The position numbers and the translations under genes were made by a program. A DNA stretch of 64,000 nt. Source: CAZFUY01 sp964522445. GTDB taxonomy: Bacteria > Pseudomonadota > Gammaproteobacteria > SZUA-229. Of the stretch, positions 50,717 through 59,680 are shown piece after piece. Below the pieces are notes generated by a model that was not told where the DNA came from, made no database searches, and worked only from the letters and a program-made list of their open reading frames with translations. Within the stretch, counting starts at the first letter, position 1; each line of letters begins with the position of its first letter. The stretch covers positions 6,540 to 70,539 of the forward strand of contig CAZFUY010000001.1 in the NCBI GenBank assembly GCA_964522445.1. Direction: 5' to 3'.

Positions 50717-53056
50717 TTAGTTCCTGAGTGGTTTGCCGGTTTCGAGCATATGTTCCATTCGATCCAGAGTGTCTGGATGGTGGGCCAGGGTCATAAATGT
50801 TTTGCGCTCAAGTTCAAGCAAATCATCTTCGCTGAGAGTTTCTGTCATATCGGTATCATCACCACTCATTACATTGGCAAGTGCCAGTGAGACAACTTCA
50901 TCATGAGCTGTTGCCATGCCATTTTTTCTAAACCCACTAACTGCCATGCTCATGGCTGTTTTTGCAGTAGCGCCTGCTAAACTAATTTCAATTTCTTCAG
51001 GCGGTTGATAATTTTCAAGCATTGATAATGCCTGTGCTTTTGCATCAGCAAGTAAACGGTAACGATTCATAGTGATGTTATCGTCGGCACGTAATAGCAA
51101 CATTTCTTTGGCTTCTGCTGCAGATTTTGCAACCATTGCAGTGCTAATCATTTCAAAAACTTTAATGGCGGGTGGCATAGGGCCTGCGGGGCGTTTTTTA
51201 TTTATAAACCAGCGTTGCAGCATTTCTTTGCAGCCACCCCAGCCAGGAATTAAACCAACACCAACTTCAACAAGTCCCATGTAAGTTTCTGCATGCGCCT
51301 GTATGTGATCACAATGAAGTAATATTTCACAGCCACCACCTAATGCCATACCCGAGGGTGCGCCAACAACAGGGAAAGGTGCATACTTAAGGGCTTTATA
51401 AGTTTGCTGACCTGATTCAATCATCTCTTCAATTTGATCCCAGCTTGCCAGGTTTGCGGCAAATAATAATAAACCGATATTGGCACCTACAGAAAAATTT
51501 GTACCTTCGTTGTAAATAACCAGTGCTTTAAAATCATTTTCTATGCGTTGAATAGCAGTATTAATCATCTTCAAAATATCAGGGTCAATAGCATTCATTT
51601 TGCTGGTAAATTCTAAACAGATAACGCCGTCACCAATATCCCATAATGAAGCGGAGCTATTTTTCTCAATGGGTTTGCTGGCAAGTTTTATATCTGAAAG
51701 AAGTAAAATGCCCTCACCACGAATAACATTATGGTATTTGCCATCAATGCCCAGGCTTTGTAACTGACCATTTTCTACATGATAAAATTTGCAGTTGTTT
51801 TTAGTTTGTTGCAGCGCCGTTTTTAATAGTGAAGGAATTTCTATGTCATCTTCTTCAAGACGTTTTGCAAAAAACTCAGCACCGAGTTGATCGATTAATT
51901 CAAAGGGGCCAAACTTCCATGCGTAGCCCAGCTTCATGGCTTCATCGACTGCAAGAATATCATCTGCAATTTCAGGTACTAAACTGGCGGCATAACTTAA
52001 AACCTGTGATAAAACTTTCCATGCATAAACACCACCTTTATCATCGTGGTTTACAAGCGCCTGTAATCCACCTTTGCGAGATGCAGAAATACTTTTTAGC
52101 CGGACTTTTTTAGCAGGGTGATATTCGCCTGTGTTTAGATTGATGGCTTCTTTTATTTTTTTACCGCCTTCACGATTTAAATGATAAAAACCACCTTTGC
52201 CTTTTCGTCCTGTATAACCTGTTTCAATTAGTTTGGTAATGAGTTCCGGGATAATAGCTTTTGCATGGAAGGCATCATCTTTTGGTAGCGTGCTGGTCAT
52301 GCTTTCCATTAAGTGAGGCATTAAGTCGAGACCGACTAAATCGGATAAACCAAACACGCCAGTTTTGGGAATGCCCATGGGCCGACCCACAACAGCATCT
52401 GCTTCTTCTATGCTCAAACCCAATGCCATTGCTTCAAGAATGGAAACCTGAATCCAGTAAATGCCAATACGGTTAGCGATAAATCCGGGAGTGTCTTTAC
52501 AGTTAACAACACCTTTGCCTAATGCTATATCAGAAAACAGGTTGATGGCTTTAACAACCTCGTTCCGTGTTTTTTCACCCGTGGTGATTTCCAGTAAACG
52601 CATATAACGGGGTGGATTGAAAAAATGGGTAATTAAAAAATTAGCAGAAAATTCATCTGATAATCCATTAATTAAATCATGCAAAGGAATAGATGATGTA
52701 TTTGAAGAAATAATGGCATCTGCTTTGCGTACGCCATCAATTTTATGGTAGAGATTCTGTTTGATATCCAGGCGTTCGATAACGGCTTCAATTATCCAGT
52801 CACAGTCTGCCAGTAAATCCATATTGTCTTCTACATTGCCGGTGGTGATTAGCTTTGCATTTTTTTTATGCATAAATGCAGCAGGTTGAGCTTTTATCAT
52901 TTTGCTCACTGCGGTTTCGGCAATAATATTTCGGTTGTCTGCACCTTTGGGTACTATGTCCAGAAGCACAACAGGGATACCTGCATTTGTTATATGAGCG
53001 GCAATGCCTGCGCCCATTACGCCCGCGCCAATAACAGCAACTTTATTAATTTCCAT
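50717..53056 (-). CDS. fadN: 3-hydroxyacyl-CoA dehydrogenase / enoyl-CoA hydratase (FadN-type)
   Basis: This 779-residue bifunctional enzyme has the NAD-binding hydroxyacyl-CoA dehydrogenase part first (VAVIGAGVMGAGIA, residues 6-19; catalytic His in TNFLITHFFNPPRYM) and the enoyl-CoA hydratase part second (about 480-680: MALGGGCEILLHCDH and LVEVGVGLIPGWGG, with both catalytic Glu). This order is that of FadN, the reverse of FadB. The ATG at 53056 overlaps the thiolase stop by one base and is preceded by GGAGG; the longer upstream frame is inside fadA. Confidence 0.94.
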   Translation of the reverse strand: MEINKVAVIGAGVMGAGIAAHITNAGIPVVLLDIVPKGADNRNIIAETAVSKMIKAQPAAFMHKKNAKLITTGNVEDNMDLLADCDWIIEAVIERLDIKQNLYHKIDGVRKADAIISSNTSSIPLHDLINGLSDEFSANFLITHFFNPPRYMRLLEITTGEKTRNEVVKAINLFSDIALGKGVVNCKDTPGFIANRIGIYWIQVSILEAMALGLSIEEADAVVGRPMGIPKTGVFGLSDLVGLDLMPHLMESMTSTLPKDDAFHAKAIIPELITKLIETGYTGRKGKGGFYHLNREGGKKIKEAINLNTGEYHPAKKVRLKSISASRKGGLQALVNHDDKGGVYAWKVLSQVLSYAASLVPEIADDILAVDEAMKLGYAWKFGPFELIDQLGAEFFAKRLEEDDIEIPSLLKTALQQTKNNCKFYHVENGQLQSLGIDGKYHNVIRGEGILLLSDIKLASKPIEKNSSASLWDIGDGVICLEFTSKMNAIDPDILKMINTAIQRIENDFKALVIYNEGTNFSVGANIGLLLFAANLASWDQIEEMIESGQQTYKALKYAPFPVVGAPSGMALGGGCEILLHCDHIQAHAETYMGLVEVGVGLIPGWGGCKEMLQRWFINKKRPAGPMPPAIKVFEMISTAMVAKSAAEAKEMLLLRADDNITMNRYRLLADAKAQALSMLENYQPPEEIEISLAGATAKTAMSMAVSGFRKNGMATAHDEVVSLALANVMSGDDTDMTETLSEDDLLELERKTFMTLAHHPDTLDRMEHMLETGKPLRN

Positions 53057-54180
53057 TACACGGCCTCCAGTATAGTGGCGATGCCCTGACCTCCGCCGAT
53101 GCACTGAGTCGCCAGTGCAAATTGCTTGCCTTCTCGTTTTAACAGAGAAGCTGCTTTGCCGGTGATGCGAGCGCCGGTAGCGCCCAGTGGGTGACCAAGT
53201 GCAATTGCCCCGCCATCAAGATTAATTTTATTCATATCCAGATTCAGATCGTGGATGCAGGCAAGAGACTGGGAGGCGAAGGCTTCATTAAGTTCGATAA
53301 TGTCGATATCAGTGATGCTAAGGCCTGCTCGTTTCAGTGCCTTGTTGCTGGAGAGGACAGGGCCTATGCCCATAATCTCTGGCGCACAACCTGAAACGGC
53401 AATGCTGCGGATTTTAGCCATAATTTCCAGACCATTAGCTTTTGCATAGTCTTCACTGCAAACCAGTGTGGCAGATGCGCCATCGGTTAGAGGGGATGAT
53501 GTACCGGCAGTGACTGAGCCGTTTTCATCAAATGCCAGTCGTAATTCAGCCAGCCCATCAAGTGTAGTTTCGGGTCGGATGCAGCCATCTTTATCTACAT
53601 CAGCAACGGCTATTATTTCATCGTTTAATTTGCCTGCTTGTTGAGCAGCCATGGCGCGTTGATGACTGGATAGCGCAAATTCTTCCTGTTCCTTGCGACT
53701 GATATTATATTTTGTTGCCAGATTTTCTGCCGTCTCTCCCATGCCCATATAAGCACCGGGTAGCTCTTCTGCAAGTTGTGGGTTTGGCATGGGATTAAAG
53801 CCCATCATAGGTACGCGGGTCATGGATTCGACACCGGCACAGATATAAATATCTCCAGCCCCCATTAAAATTGCACCGGCGGCATTATGAATGCTTTGCA
53901 TGGATGAGCCGCAAAAACGATTAACGGTTGTTCCTGCAACGGACTGAGGCAGGCCGGCAAGAAACACAACCAGACGTGCTACATTAAAACCCTGTTCGCC
54001 TTCGGGGAACGCACAGCCGAGAATAAGGTCCTCAATATCATCCACATTAACACCGCTTTTCTCAACCAGGCCTTTAACTGCCGTAGCTGCAAGGTCATCG
54101 GGGCGAACCTTTATCAATGCGCCCTTATTAGAGGGGGTAAAGGGGGTTCTGGTATAACCAGCAATTACGACATTTTTCAT
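53056..54180 (-). CDS. fadA: Acetyl-CoA acyltransferase (thiolase)
   Basis: This 374-residue thiolase has the nucleophile Cys90 in NRFCGSSMQSIH, the catalytic His in ALGHPLGATGARI and the second Cys in ATQCIGGGQGIA. It cleaves 3-ketoacyl-CoA to acetyl-CoA. It is the first gene of the minus-strand run fadA-fadN-fadE-etfBA-ETF-QO. GGAGAAG precedes its start. The MerR regulator gene lies 121 bp upstream on the same strand. Confidence 0.96.
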   Translation of the reverse strand: MKNVVIAGYTRTPFTPSNKGALIKVRPDDLAATAVKGLVEKSGVNVDDIEDLILGCAFPEGEQGFNVARLVVFLAGLPQSVAGTTVNRFCGSSMQSIHNAAGAILMGAGDIYICAGVESMTRVPMMGFNPMPNPQLAEELPGAYMGMGETAENLATKYNISRKEQEEFALSSHQRAMAAQQAGKLNDEIIAVADVDKDGCIRPETTLDGLAELRLAFDENGSVTAGTSSPLTDGASATLVCSEDYAKANGLEIMAKIRSIAVSGCAPEIMGIGPVLSSNKALKRAGLSITDIDIIELNEAFASQSLACIHDLNLDMNKINLDGGAIALGHPLGATGARITGKAASLLKREGKQFALATQCIGGGQGIATILEAV

Positions 54181-54301
54181 TAGCTTCTCCGCTATAAATA
54201 TTATGAGGTTTTTGCACGATAGAGGCGCGAAAGAAAAAGGCGCTAAAATTTTTACTCGTGAATATATTGTGCAATGGTCTCATTATGACTGTATATGCAG
54301 G

Positions 54302-54673
54302 TTATTTGCTTAATGCCTGAGTAGCCTGCTTTTTAATATCCCTTAATTCTTCCAGTGTAATTATCACGTCTTCCTGCTGCTGTTCTAATTCAGTAATGCG
54401 CTCGTTAACTCGAGTAAGCAGAAGTTGCACCTGCTCTTTTTGTGTTGGGTCTATGATATATAGCTCTAAATACTCGTTTATGTCAGTTAAAGAAAAACCG
54501 AGTCGTTTAGCACGTAGAATTAATTTCAAACGCGCGCGGTCTTTATATGAATAAGCGCGAGTTGATCCCACGCGTTGAGGTGAAATTAGTCCCCTGGTTT
54601 CATAAAATCGTATGGTTCTCGGGGTTATACCAAACTCATTAGCGAGTTCAGTAATGCTTGATAGCTTGTCCAT
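54302..54673 (-). CDS. MerR-family transcriptional regulator of the fatty acid genes (LiuR-like)
   Basis: This 123-residue protein has an N-terminal winged helix-turn-helix (ITELANEFGITPRTIRFYETRGLISP) and a coiled-coil dimerisation helix (about 80-118, RVNERITELEQQQEDVI). It has no effector Cys, unlike metal-sensing MerR proteins. LiuR-type regulators of this form control branched-chain amino acid and fatty acid breakdown in gammaproteobacteria. I placed the start at 54673 (MDKLSSI), preceded by GAGGAG. It probably regulates itself and the fad run downstream. Confidence 0.85.
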   Translation of the reverse strand: MDKLSSITELANEFGITPRTIRFYETRGLISPQRVGSTRAYSYKDRARLKLILRAKRLGFSLTDINEYLELYIIDPTQKEQVQLLLTRVNERITELEQQQEDVIITLEELRDIKKQATQALSK

Positions 54674-54705
54674 AACGTCTCCTCTGCTTATAAATATATG
54701 CTTGC

Positions 54706-54721
54706 TTGACGTATAGGTCAA
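54706..54721. promoter_or_regulatory. MerR-type operator upstream of the regulator gene
   Basis: TTGACGTATAGGTCAA (54706-54721) is an almost perfect 16-bp palindrome (TTGAC arms, TATA centre), 33 bp before the regulator start. It fits the type of operator bound by MerR proteins between the -35 and -10 elements. I found no second copy before fadA. The remaining 54722-54995 interval, upstream of the beta-helix gene, holds no recognised feature. Confidence 0.6.
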
Positions 54722-54995
54722 CTAAATAACCTTTTTTGTTTTTAGGTGATAAATATTGTTTATAGGAATTGATTTTTTCTATAAATGTATCTTTTAGAGA
54801 GCTGTAAATATATCAGGTTAAAGTACAGGGTTTATCGATATAGTCACTTATTGATTGCGGCTTATTTAAATGTGTTCTGGTTAACATATTAAGAACAAGG
54901 CGTTAATTTCTATTTATCTTGTGTGCTCTATCACTAAACAGTGATTATAAATAACTATAGTTGTTTGAGATTTTAATTTCACAGGTATTGCTGCA

Positions 54996-56402
54996 ATGTT
55001 ACAAGTTAAGCCAATGTTAAAAGTGTTATTAGCATTAGTCGTATGTATGGGTATTATGGGTTGTGGTTCTACAACAAAACCAGAGCCAGGAACAGATACA
55101 GGAACAGACACAGGAACAGATACAGGAACAGACACAGGAACAGACACGGGAACAGACACAGGAACAGGCGGAGGTTCAGTTAATGCGGATACTCAGCTTG
55201 TTCCTAAGACTTTTGATTGTTCTGAAAGTAATATTCTATGTGTAAGTAAAGTGTCAGGTCAGAACCAGGAATTTACAAGCATACAAACAGCAGTTGATAC
55301 AGCTATTGCTGGTGAAACAGTTGTCGTTTTTGATGGTAGCTATGCAGGATTTAGAGTTAGTAATAGTGGAACACAGGGAAGCCCAATAATAATTACGGCA
55401 AATGGAAATGATGTGCGAATTACCAGTGATGAGGCGTTAAGTACAGATAGAATTCATATTGAGAATTCTAACTTTGTGACTATTGAAGGGTTTACAATAG
55501 ATAAGCAGGGAGCATCTGGAATGGGAATCACAGCACGGGGTGCTACTGCAAATTCTCCAATGTATGGAGTAAAGGTTCAGTTTAATACAGTGAGTAATTC
55601 AGTATTACCAAATATTTATTTATCACAGGCAGCAGATTCATTAATTTTGGGAAATATAACCAGTGGCTCTACTTCCAGTCATGGTATTTATTTATCAAAT
55701 GGAGGTTCTGATAATACAGTTGTTCAGGGTAACCGATGTTTTAATAATGCATCAAATGGAATTCATTTTAATGGTGATATTTCTATAGGTGGAGATGGTT
55801 TGCACACGGGGCTAACTGTTATAAATAATATTATTTACAATAACACTGCCAATGGAATTGATGCTGATGGTGTTCATGAGTCTCGATTTGAGAATAATTT
55901 AATTTATTCAAATGGAAGGCATGCTATTCGTGTTTTTAAAGAAGATTCTTCTGCAGGTTCTGGTAATCTTGAATTCATTAATAATACATTAATATCAAAT
56001 AATGGCTGGGGAATAAAACTTACTGATGATATTGGTGGAAATGTTATTTTTAATAATATTATTTTAGGCAACACTGTAGGTTGTTTAGCTGTAGGTCATG
56101 TCTCAGCAGTAAGTAATAATAATATTTTTCAAGATGGATGTGCTTACTCAAATGATGGTGAGTCGTCAGTTATGGTTCTTTCCACGTGGAAAAATAATTA
56201 TGATTCAAACTCAATTGAGTCAACAGTAAATACTGTATTAAATAATGTATCTTCAGATGATTATTCGTTAGCAAGTGGTTCGCCTGGTATTAATTTTGGT
56301 GTTTCCAGTTTAAGTGGTGTGCAGATATCTGCGAACGATATTGAGTCTACAGCAAGGCCACAAACATCATCTGTTGATGTGGGTGCGTATGAATACCCAT
56401 AG
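54996..56402 (+). CDS. Right-handed beta-helix lipoprotein with GTDT repeat linker
   Basis: This 468-residue protein starts with a lipoprotein signal (lipobox IMGCGS, Cys near residue 23). A linker of six GTDT repeats (about 32-55) follows, then a parallel beta-helix from about residue 75 (repeated NNIxxNN, such as NNIIYNNTANGIDADG and NNLIYSNGRHAI). The end ARPQTSSVDVGAYEYP is the DUF1565 or choice-of-anchor-like tail of polysaccharide-active beta-helix proteins. An alternative start, ATG at 55014, also gives a signal peptide. Pectate-lyase-like or adhesin functions are possible; nothing catalytic is clear. Confidence 0.78.
   Translation: MLQVKPMLKVLLALVVCMGIMGCGSTTKPEPGTDTGTDTGTDTGTDTGTDTGTDTGTGGGSVNADTQLVPKTFDCSESNILCVSKVSGQNQEFTSIQTAVDTAIAGETVVVFDGSYAGFRVSNSGTQGSPIIITANGNDVRITSDEALSTDRIHIENSNFVTIEGFTIDKQGASGMGITARGATANSPMYGVKVQFNTVSNSVLPNIYLSQAADSLILGNITSGSTSSHGIYLSNGGSDNTVVQGNRCFNNASNGIHFNGDISIGGDGLHTGLTVINNIIYNNTANGIDADGVHESRFENNLIYSNGRHAIRVFKEDSSAGSGNLEFINNTLISNNGWGIKLTDDIGGNVIFNNIILGNTVGCLAVGHVSAVSNNNIFQDGCAYSNDGESSVMVLSTWKNNYDSNSIESTVNTVLNNVSSDDYSLASGSPGINFGVSSLSGVQISANDIESTARPQTSSVDVGAYEYP
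55089..55160 (+). repeat. In-frame 12-bp tandem repeat encoding GTDT
   Basis: Six near-identical copies of GGAACAGAYACA lie in frame, differing by T/C at one position and one G near the end. They encode six GTDT units and are followed by a partial GTGG unit. Copy number could change by slippage without a frameshift. Confidence 0.9.
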
Positions 56403-56479
56403 AGATTAGCTGCCCGGCAGTAAATTTTGGGGCAGCAATTATTATTTAATTATCTATGCAAATAAGTATTACTCATGTT

Positions 56480-58990
56480 TTATATGAGTGCTTTATGTTT
56501 AAAGGGTTTAAACAAGGCAATTAGCAACGGCAGCAAAGTCATATTTGCCAGTAATGCAACCAGCATGGCAAAGCCGGTTAGTAAGCCAAAGTAAATCATC
56601 GGCATGAAATTTGATAAAGCCAGTATAGAAAAGCCAAGTGTAATAGTAATCGTTGTGTAATACATGGCGCGGCCAATGCTGACATGGCTGCGTTTTATTG
56701 CTGCCCAGTAGTCATGATCAATTTCATATTCTTCTTCTAGTCGATGCACATAATGAATGGTGTCATCAACGGCTATGCCTATACAGATTGCAGCAATGGT
56801 TATGGTCATAATATCAAGGGGTATACCTGATAATCCCATCAGGCCTAAAACCATTGAGGCGGCTAACATATTTGGAATAATGGCGAGTATTGCGACAGAT
56901 ATTGATTTAAATAATACGGCGAACATTGCGAGAATGGCAAGGAATACAACGCCAATAGTGAGTATCTGTGATTTAAATAAACTTTGTAACATATTGTTAT
57001 ATAACACTAGCATGCCAGTTAGGTGAACCTGTTTTTTATCCAGTCCAATTTTATTAACTAGATGGTCATTAATTTTATTAATTAAATCATTGCGTCGTAA
57101 ATTTCTGTCAGAGTCATATACGCGAATACTAAAACGAATCTGATTGCCATCAGCTGTCATATAAGGTGTCATTAACGATGATTTAATTTCATCAGGCACA
57201 CGCTTATAAATAATAGAAAGAAAAAAATCATCCAGGTCATCATTGTCACGAAGTTGTTCGAGCATAGAAACTGTAGTGTAAATTGAAAGTACTTTTCCTG
57301 TTTCGGGTAAGCTATCAAGATAGTTATGAATTTCAGCAATCTGTTCCATCATATTGTAATTAAACCAGTAGCTGGTTGCTGAAATGCCTGCTTCGGAAGC
57401 ATCGTCAAGTTCTAGCTCAAGATCCAGATCATCTTCATCGTCACTAATAAATTCTTCGGTATCTTTTTCAAAAAAACTGGCGGGTGCATCAATAATAATA
57501 TCAAGTGGAATAGTGCCACCAAGTTCTTTGTCAATAAGCTGCATGCCCTGATAAATTTCAGTGTGTTCTTTGTAATAATCTATAAAACGATTCTCAACAG
57601 TTATAAGGCTTATTCCTATAAAACTTACAATGGCGAATAAAATGCCTATAACAAAAGTAGATATTCTAAATTTATGAATAAAGGCGGCAATATTGCCAGT
57701 GATTTTCCCTGTAAAATCAACTAGCACAGGCGCTTTTCCTGCTTTTAGTAATAATAATGTGGCAGGAAAGAAAGTGAATGTAATAATAAATGCGATGCCA
57801 ATACCAATAACCATCATCCAGCCAAAATCAATAACAGGGCGTATGCCACTGACTATTAATGACATAAAAGCAACCATGGTGGTAATGGTGGTGTAGAAAG
57901 AAGGTAGAAATTTTGATCGGATAGATTCCTTAATAAGGGTGTATTGATTCTGTTCGGGAGATAAAGAATGTAGTTCTCGATAACGAACAATAATATGAAT
58001 ACAAAGTGATAAAGTAATAATTAATAATAAAGAAATAAAATTAGAAGAAACAACGGTTACTCGCCATTCTAAAAAGCTAAGTAAGCCAACCATAATTACG
58101 CCAGAAAGTATGCAGCTAATCATGGGTAAAATAACCCAGCGGGGCTTTTTAAATGAGACTGCAAGTATAAATATAATAAATACAATTGCACCAATGCCAA
58201 AAGTTTGTAAATCATTACGAATGTAATCTACAGAATCGGACGAAATCATGGGTACGCCACCCAGGTGCATTTTTGCTATATTCTGGCGTTTGCTAATTAA
58301 GGCCCTTATTTTAATAATGAGCTGTTTGTCCTGATCCTGTAGTTTGTAACTGTAGTCTTTAAATTGTTTGCTAACGGTGTTTAGCTGGTTAATTTCTGTT
58401 TCTGTTAAGTCAGATACCAATTGTTTCTCACGTAACTGGTTTCTTTGTTTTAATAAAAGCTGGTATTTTTTGTCACGCTTTAAGTTGACCTGTATCGCTG
58501 TTGTCTTTCCGTCAGGGCTAATAATTAGCTGGTTATATAAAGGGCTGCTTAGGAATTCTTTTTTAGCCAGTTGTTTATCTATGCCATCGGTATCGAGTGT
58601 GCGTATGCCTGCACTTAATTCTGATAGAGATACAGGGGGGCTTTGAGTTAAAGGTACATCAAGAATGCTAACTACTGAGTTAACTCGTTTTAATTGTTTT
58701 AATTCGTCACGTAATACGCGTATGTCATTAAGTGAGTGGTCGGAAAACAGGTCTTCTTCAGGTGTGTAGGTAATAACCATCATATCATCAGAGCCGTAAC
58801 GTGCGGCAATAGAGCGATAATATTTTAAGGCCTGGTCATTTTCTAAAATCAGTGAGTCTGCGGAAGCATCCAGTTTAAACTGGGGTATATGATAGGCAAA
58901 AAATGCGGTGATAAGTAAGATCACTAAAATAGTTGCTAGCGGATTTTTTAAAATAACTTTGTCGTAAAGTCGCAGCAGTGTAGGTAGCAT
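56480..58990 (-). CDS. MMPL/RND-superfamily exporter
   Basis: This 836-residue inner-membrane protein has the RND layout: one helix at about 15-35, a large periplasmic domain (about 40-270), a cluster of five to six helices (275-415), one at about 440, a second periplasmic domain (470-665) and five more helices. The family motif GIAVDDTIHYVHRLEEEY is in the second cluster. The second periplasmic domain carries a very acidic insert (SDDEDDLDLELELDDASEAG, near residue 510). It probably exports lipids or hydrophobic compounds; no adaptor or outer-membrane gene lies beside it. Confidence 0.87.
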   Translation of the reverse strand: MLPTLLRLYDKVILKNPLATILVILLITAFFAYHIPQFKLDASADSLILENDQALKYYRSIAARYGSDDMMVITYTPEEDLFSDHSLNDIRVLRDELKQLKRVNSVVSILDVPLTQSPPVSLSELSAGIRTLDTDGIDKQLAKKEFLSSPLYNQLIISPDGKTTAIQVNLKRDKKYQLLLKQRNQLREKQLVSDLTETEINQLNTVSKQFKDYSYKLQDQDKQLIIKIRALISKRQNIAKMHLGGVPMISSDSVDYIRNDLQTFGIGAIVFIIFILAVSFKKPRWVILPMISCILSGVIMVGLLSFLEWRVTVVSSNFISLLLIITLSLCIHIIVRYRELHSLSPEQNQYTLIKESIRSKFLPSFYTTITTMVAFMSLIVSGIRPVIDFGWMMVIGIGIAFIITFTFFPATLLLLKAGKAPVLVDFTGKITGNIAAFIHKFRISTFVIGILFAIVSFIGISLITVENRFIDYYKEHTEIYQGMQLIDKELGGTIPLDIIIDAPASFFEKDTEEFISDDEDDLDLELELDDASEAGISATSYWFNYNMMEQIAEIHNYLDSLPETGKVLSIYTTVSMLEQLRDNDDLDDFFLSIIYKRVPDEIKSSLMTPYMTADGNQIRFSIRVYDSDRNLRRNDLINKINDHLVNKIGLDKKQVHLTGMLVLYNNMLQSLFKSQILTIGVVFLAILAMFAVLFKSISVAILAIIPNMLAASMVLGLMGLSGIPLDIMTITIAAICIGIAVDDTIHYVHRLEEEYEIDHDYWAAIKRSHVSIGRAMYYTTITITLGFSILALSNFMPMIYFGLLTGFAMLVALLANMTLLPLLIALFKPFKHKALI

Positions 58991-59091
58991 TTATATTCCC
59001 TGAATATTATTTTGAGTTAGTTGGGGTTGGGGTAAGATCTGATCAAAAATATAAGTTCTATATTATCTATTAAATTTGGTACAGACCCCAG

Positions 59092-59464
59092 TTAATTAAT
59101 TTCTCTAACAATTAAAGTCATACCTTCATGACTGCTCACTTTGATATTAGTGCCTGCACTTAGTTCATTATCACAGCGTATTTTCCAGAAGGTTCCAATC
59201 TGGATGCGGCCTTTTCAGTTGCTGCATCTAGCTTATCCAGAAAAGCAGCATTGATCCAGGTACGGCGCGAATATTAGTTATAATTAGATTCTGTAAGGCC
59301 TTATCAAGATTATTAACTTTACAGGATGCTTTAACTGCATCCATAATTTGATAGAAACATATGGCATCTGTTGTCAGCATCGCATTATCGGAACCGATAA
59401 CTTCCTGTGAATGTACATTATGTAACAAATCCCGGAAATACATCAAACACTTAAACATATTCAA
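59092..59464 (-). pseudogene. Decayed SPFH/stomatin (QmcA-like) and NfeD gene remnants
   Basis: A 78-residue open frame (59228-59464) resembles the middle of an SPFH/band 7 protein: VHSQEVIGSDNAMLTTDAIC, then YQIMDAVKASCKVNNLDKAL and ITNIRAVPGSM. It lacks both ends. About 15 bp downstream, in another frame (59092-59213), lies the end of an NfeD-type OB domain (GRIQIGTFWKIRCDNEL and GTNIKVSSHEGMTLIVREIN). The normal pair is nfeD plus an SPFH gene, so both look truncated and fused by deletion. The flanking sequence (58991-59091 and 59465-59680) holds no clear gene. Confidence 0.72.
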
Positions 59465-59680
59465 TGGATATTGAACAATATCAGATTATAGAAGCCTGTC
59501 ACGCAGATTTGGCCAGGAGTTTAAATTGATAATAAAGCTCATCATGCCCATGGAGGCTGTTATACATGCTTCCTGTATATACATTATTTATGATGAAATC
59601 ATGTATATTTTCATTACCTTGTCCAAATCAATCGCTTACACTTTGCATCTAGCTGTAATTAAAATTTTAAGAGAATCACA

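Noticed and set aside
55089..55160. Tandem repeat considered as a CRISPR array
   Set aside because: Units are 12 bp, contiguous and in frame inside a protein gene; there are no spacers.
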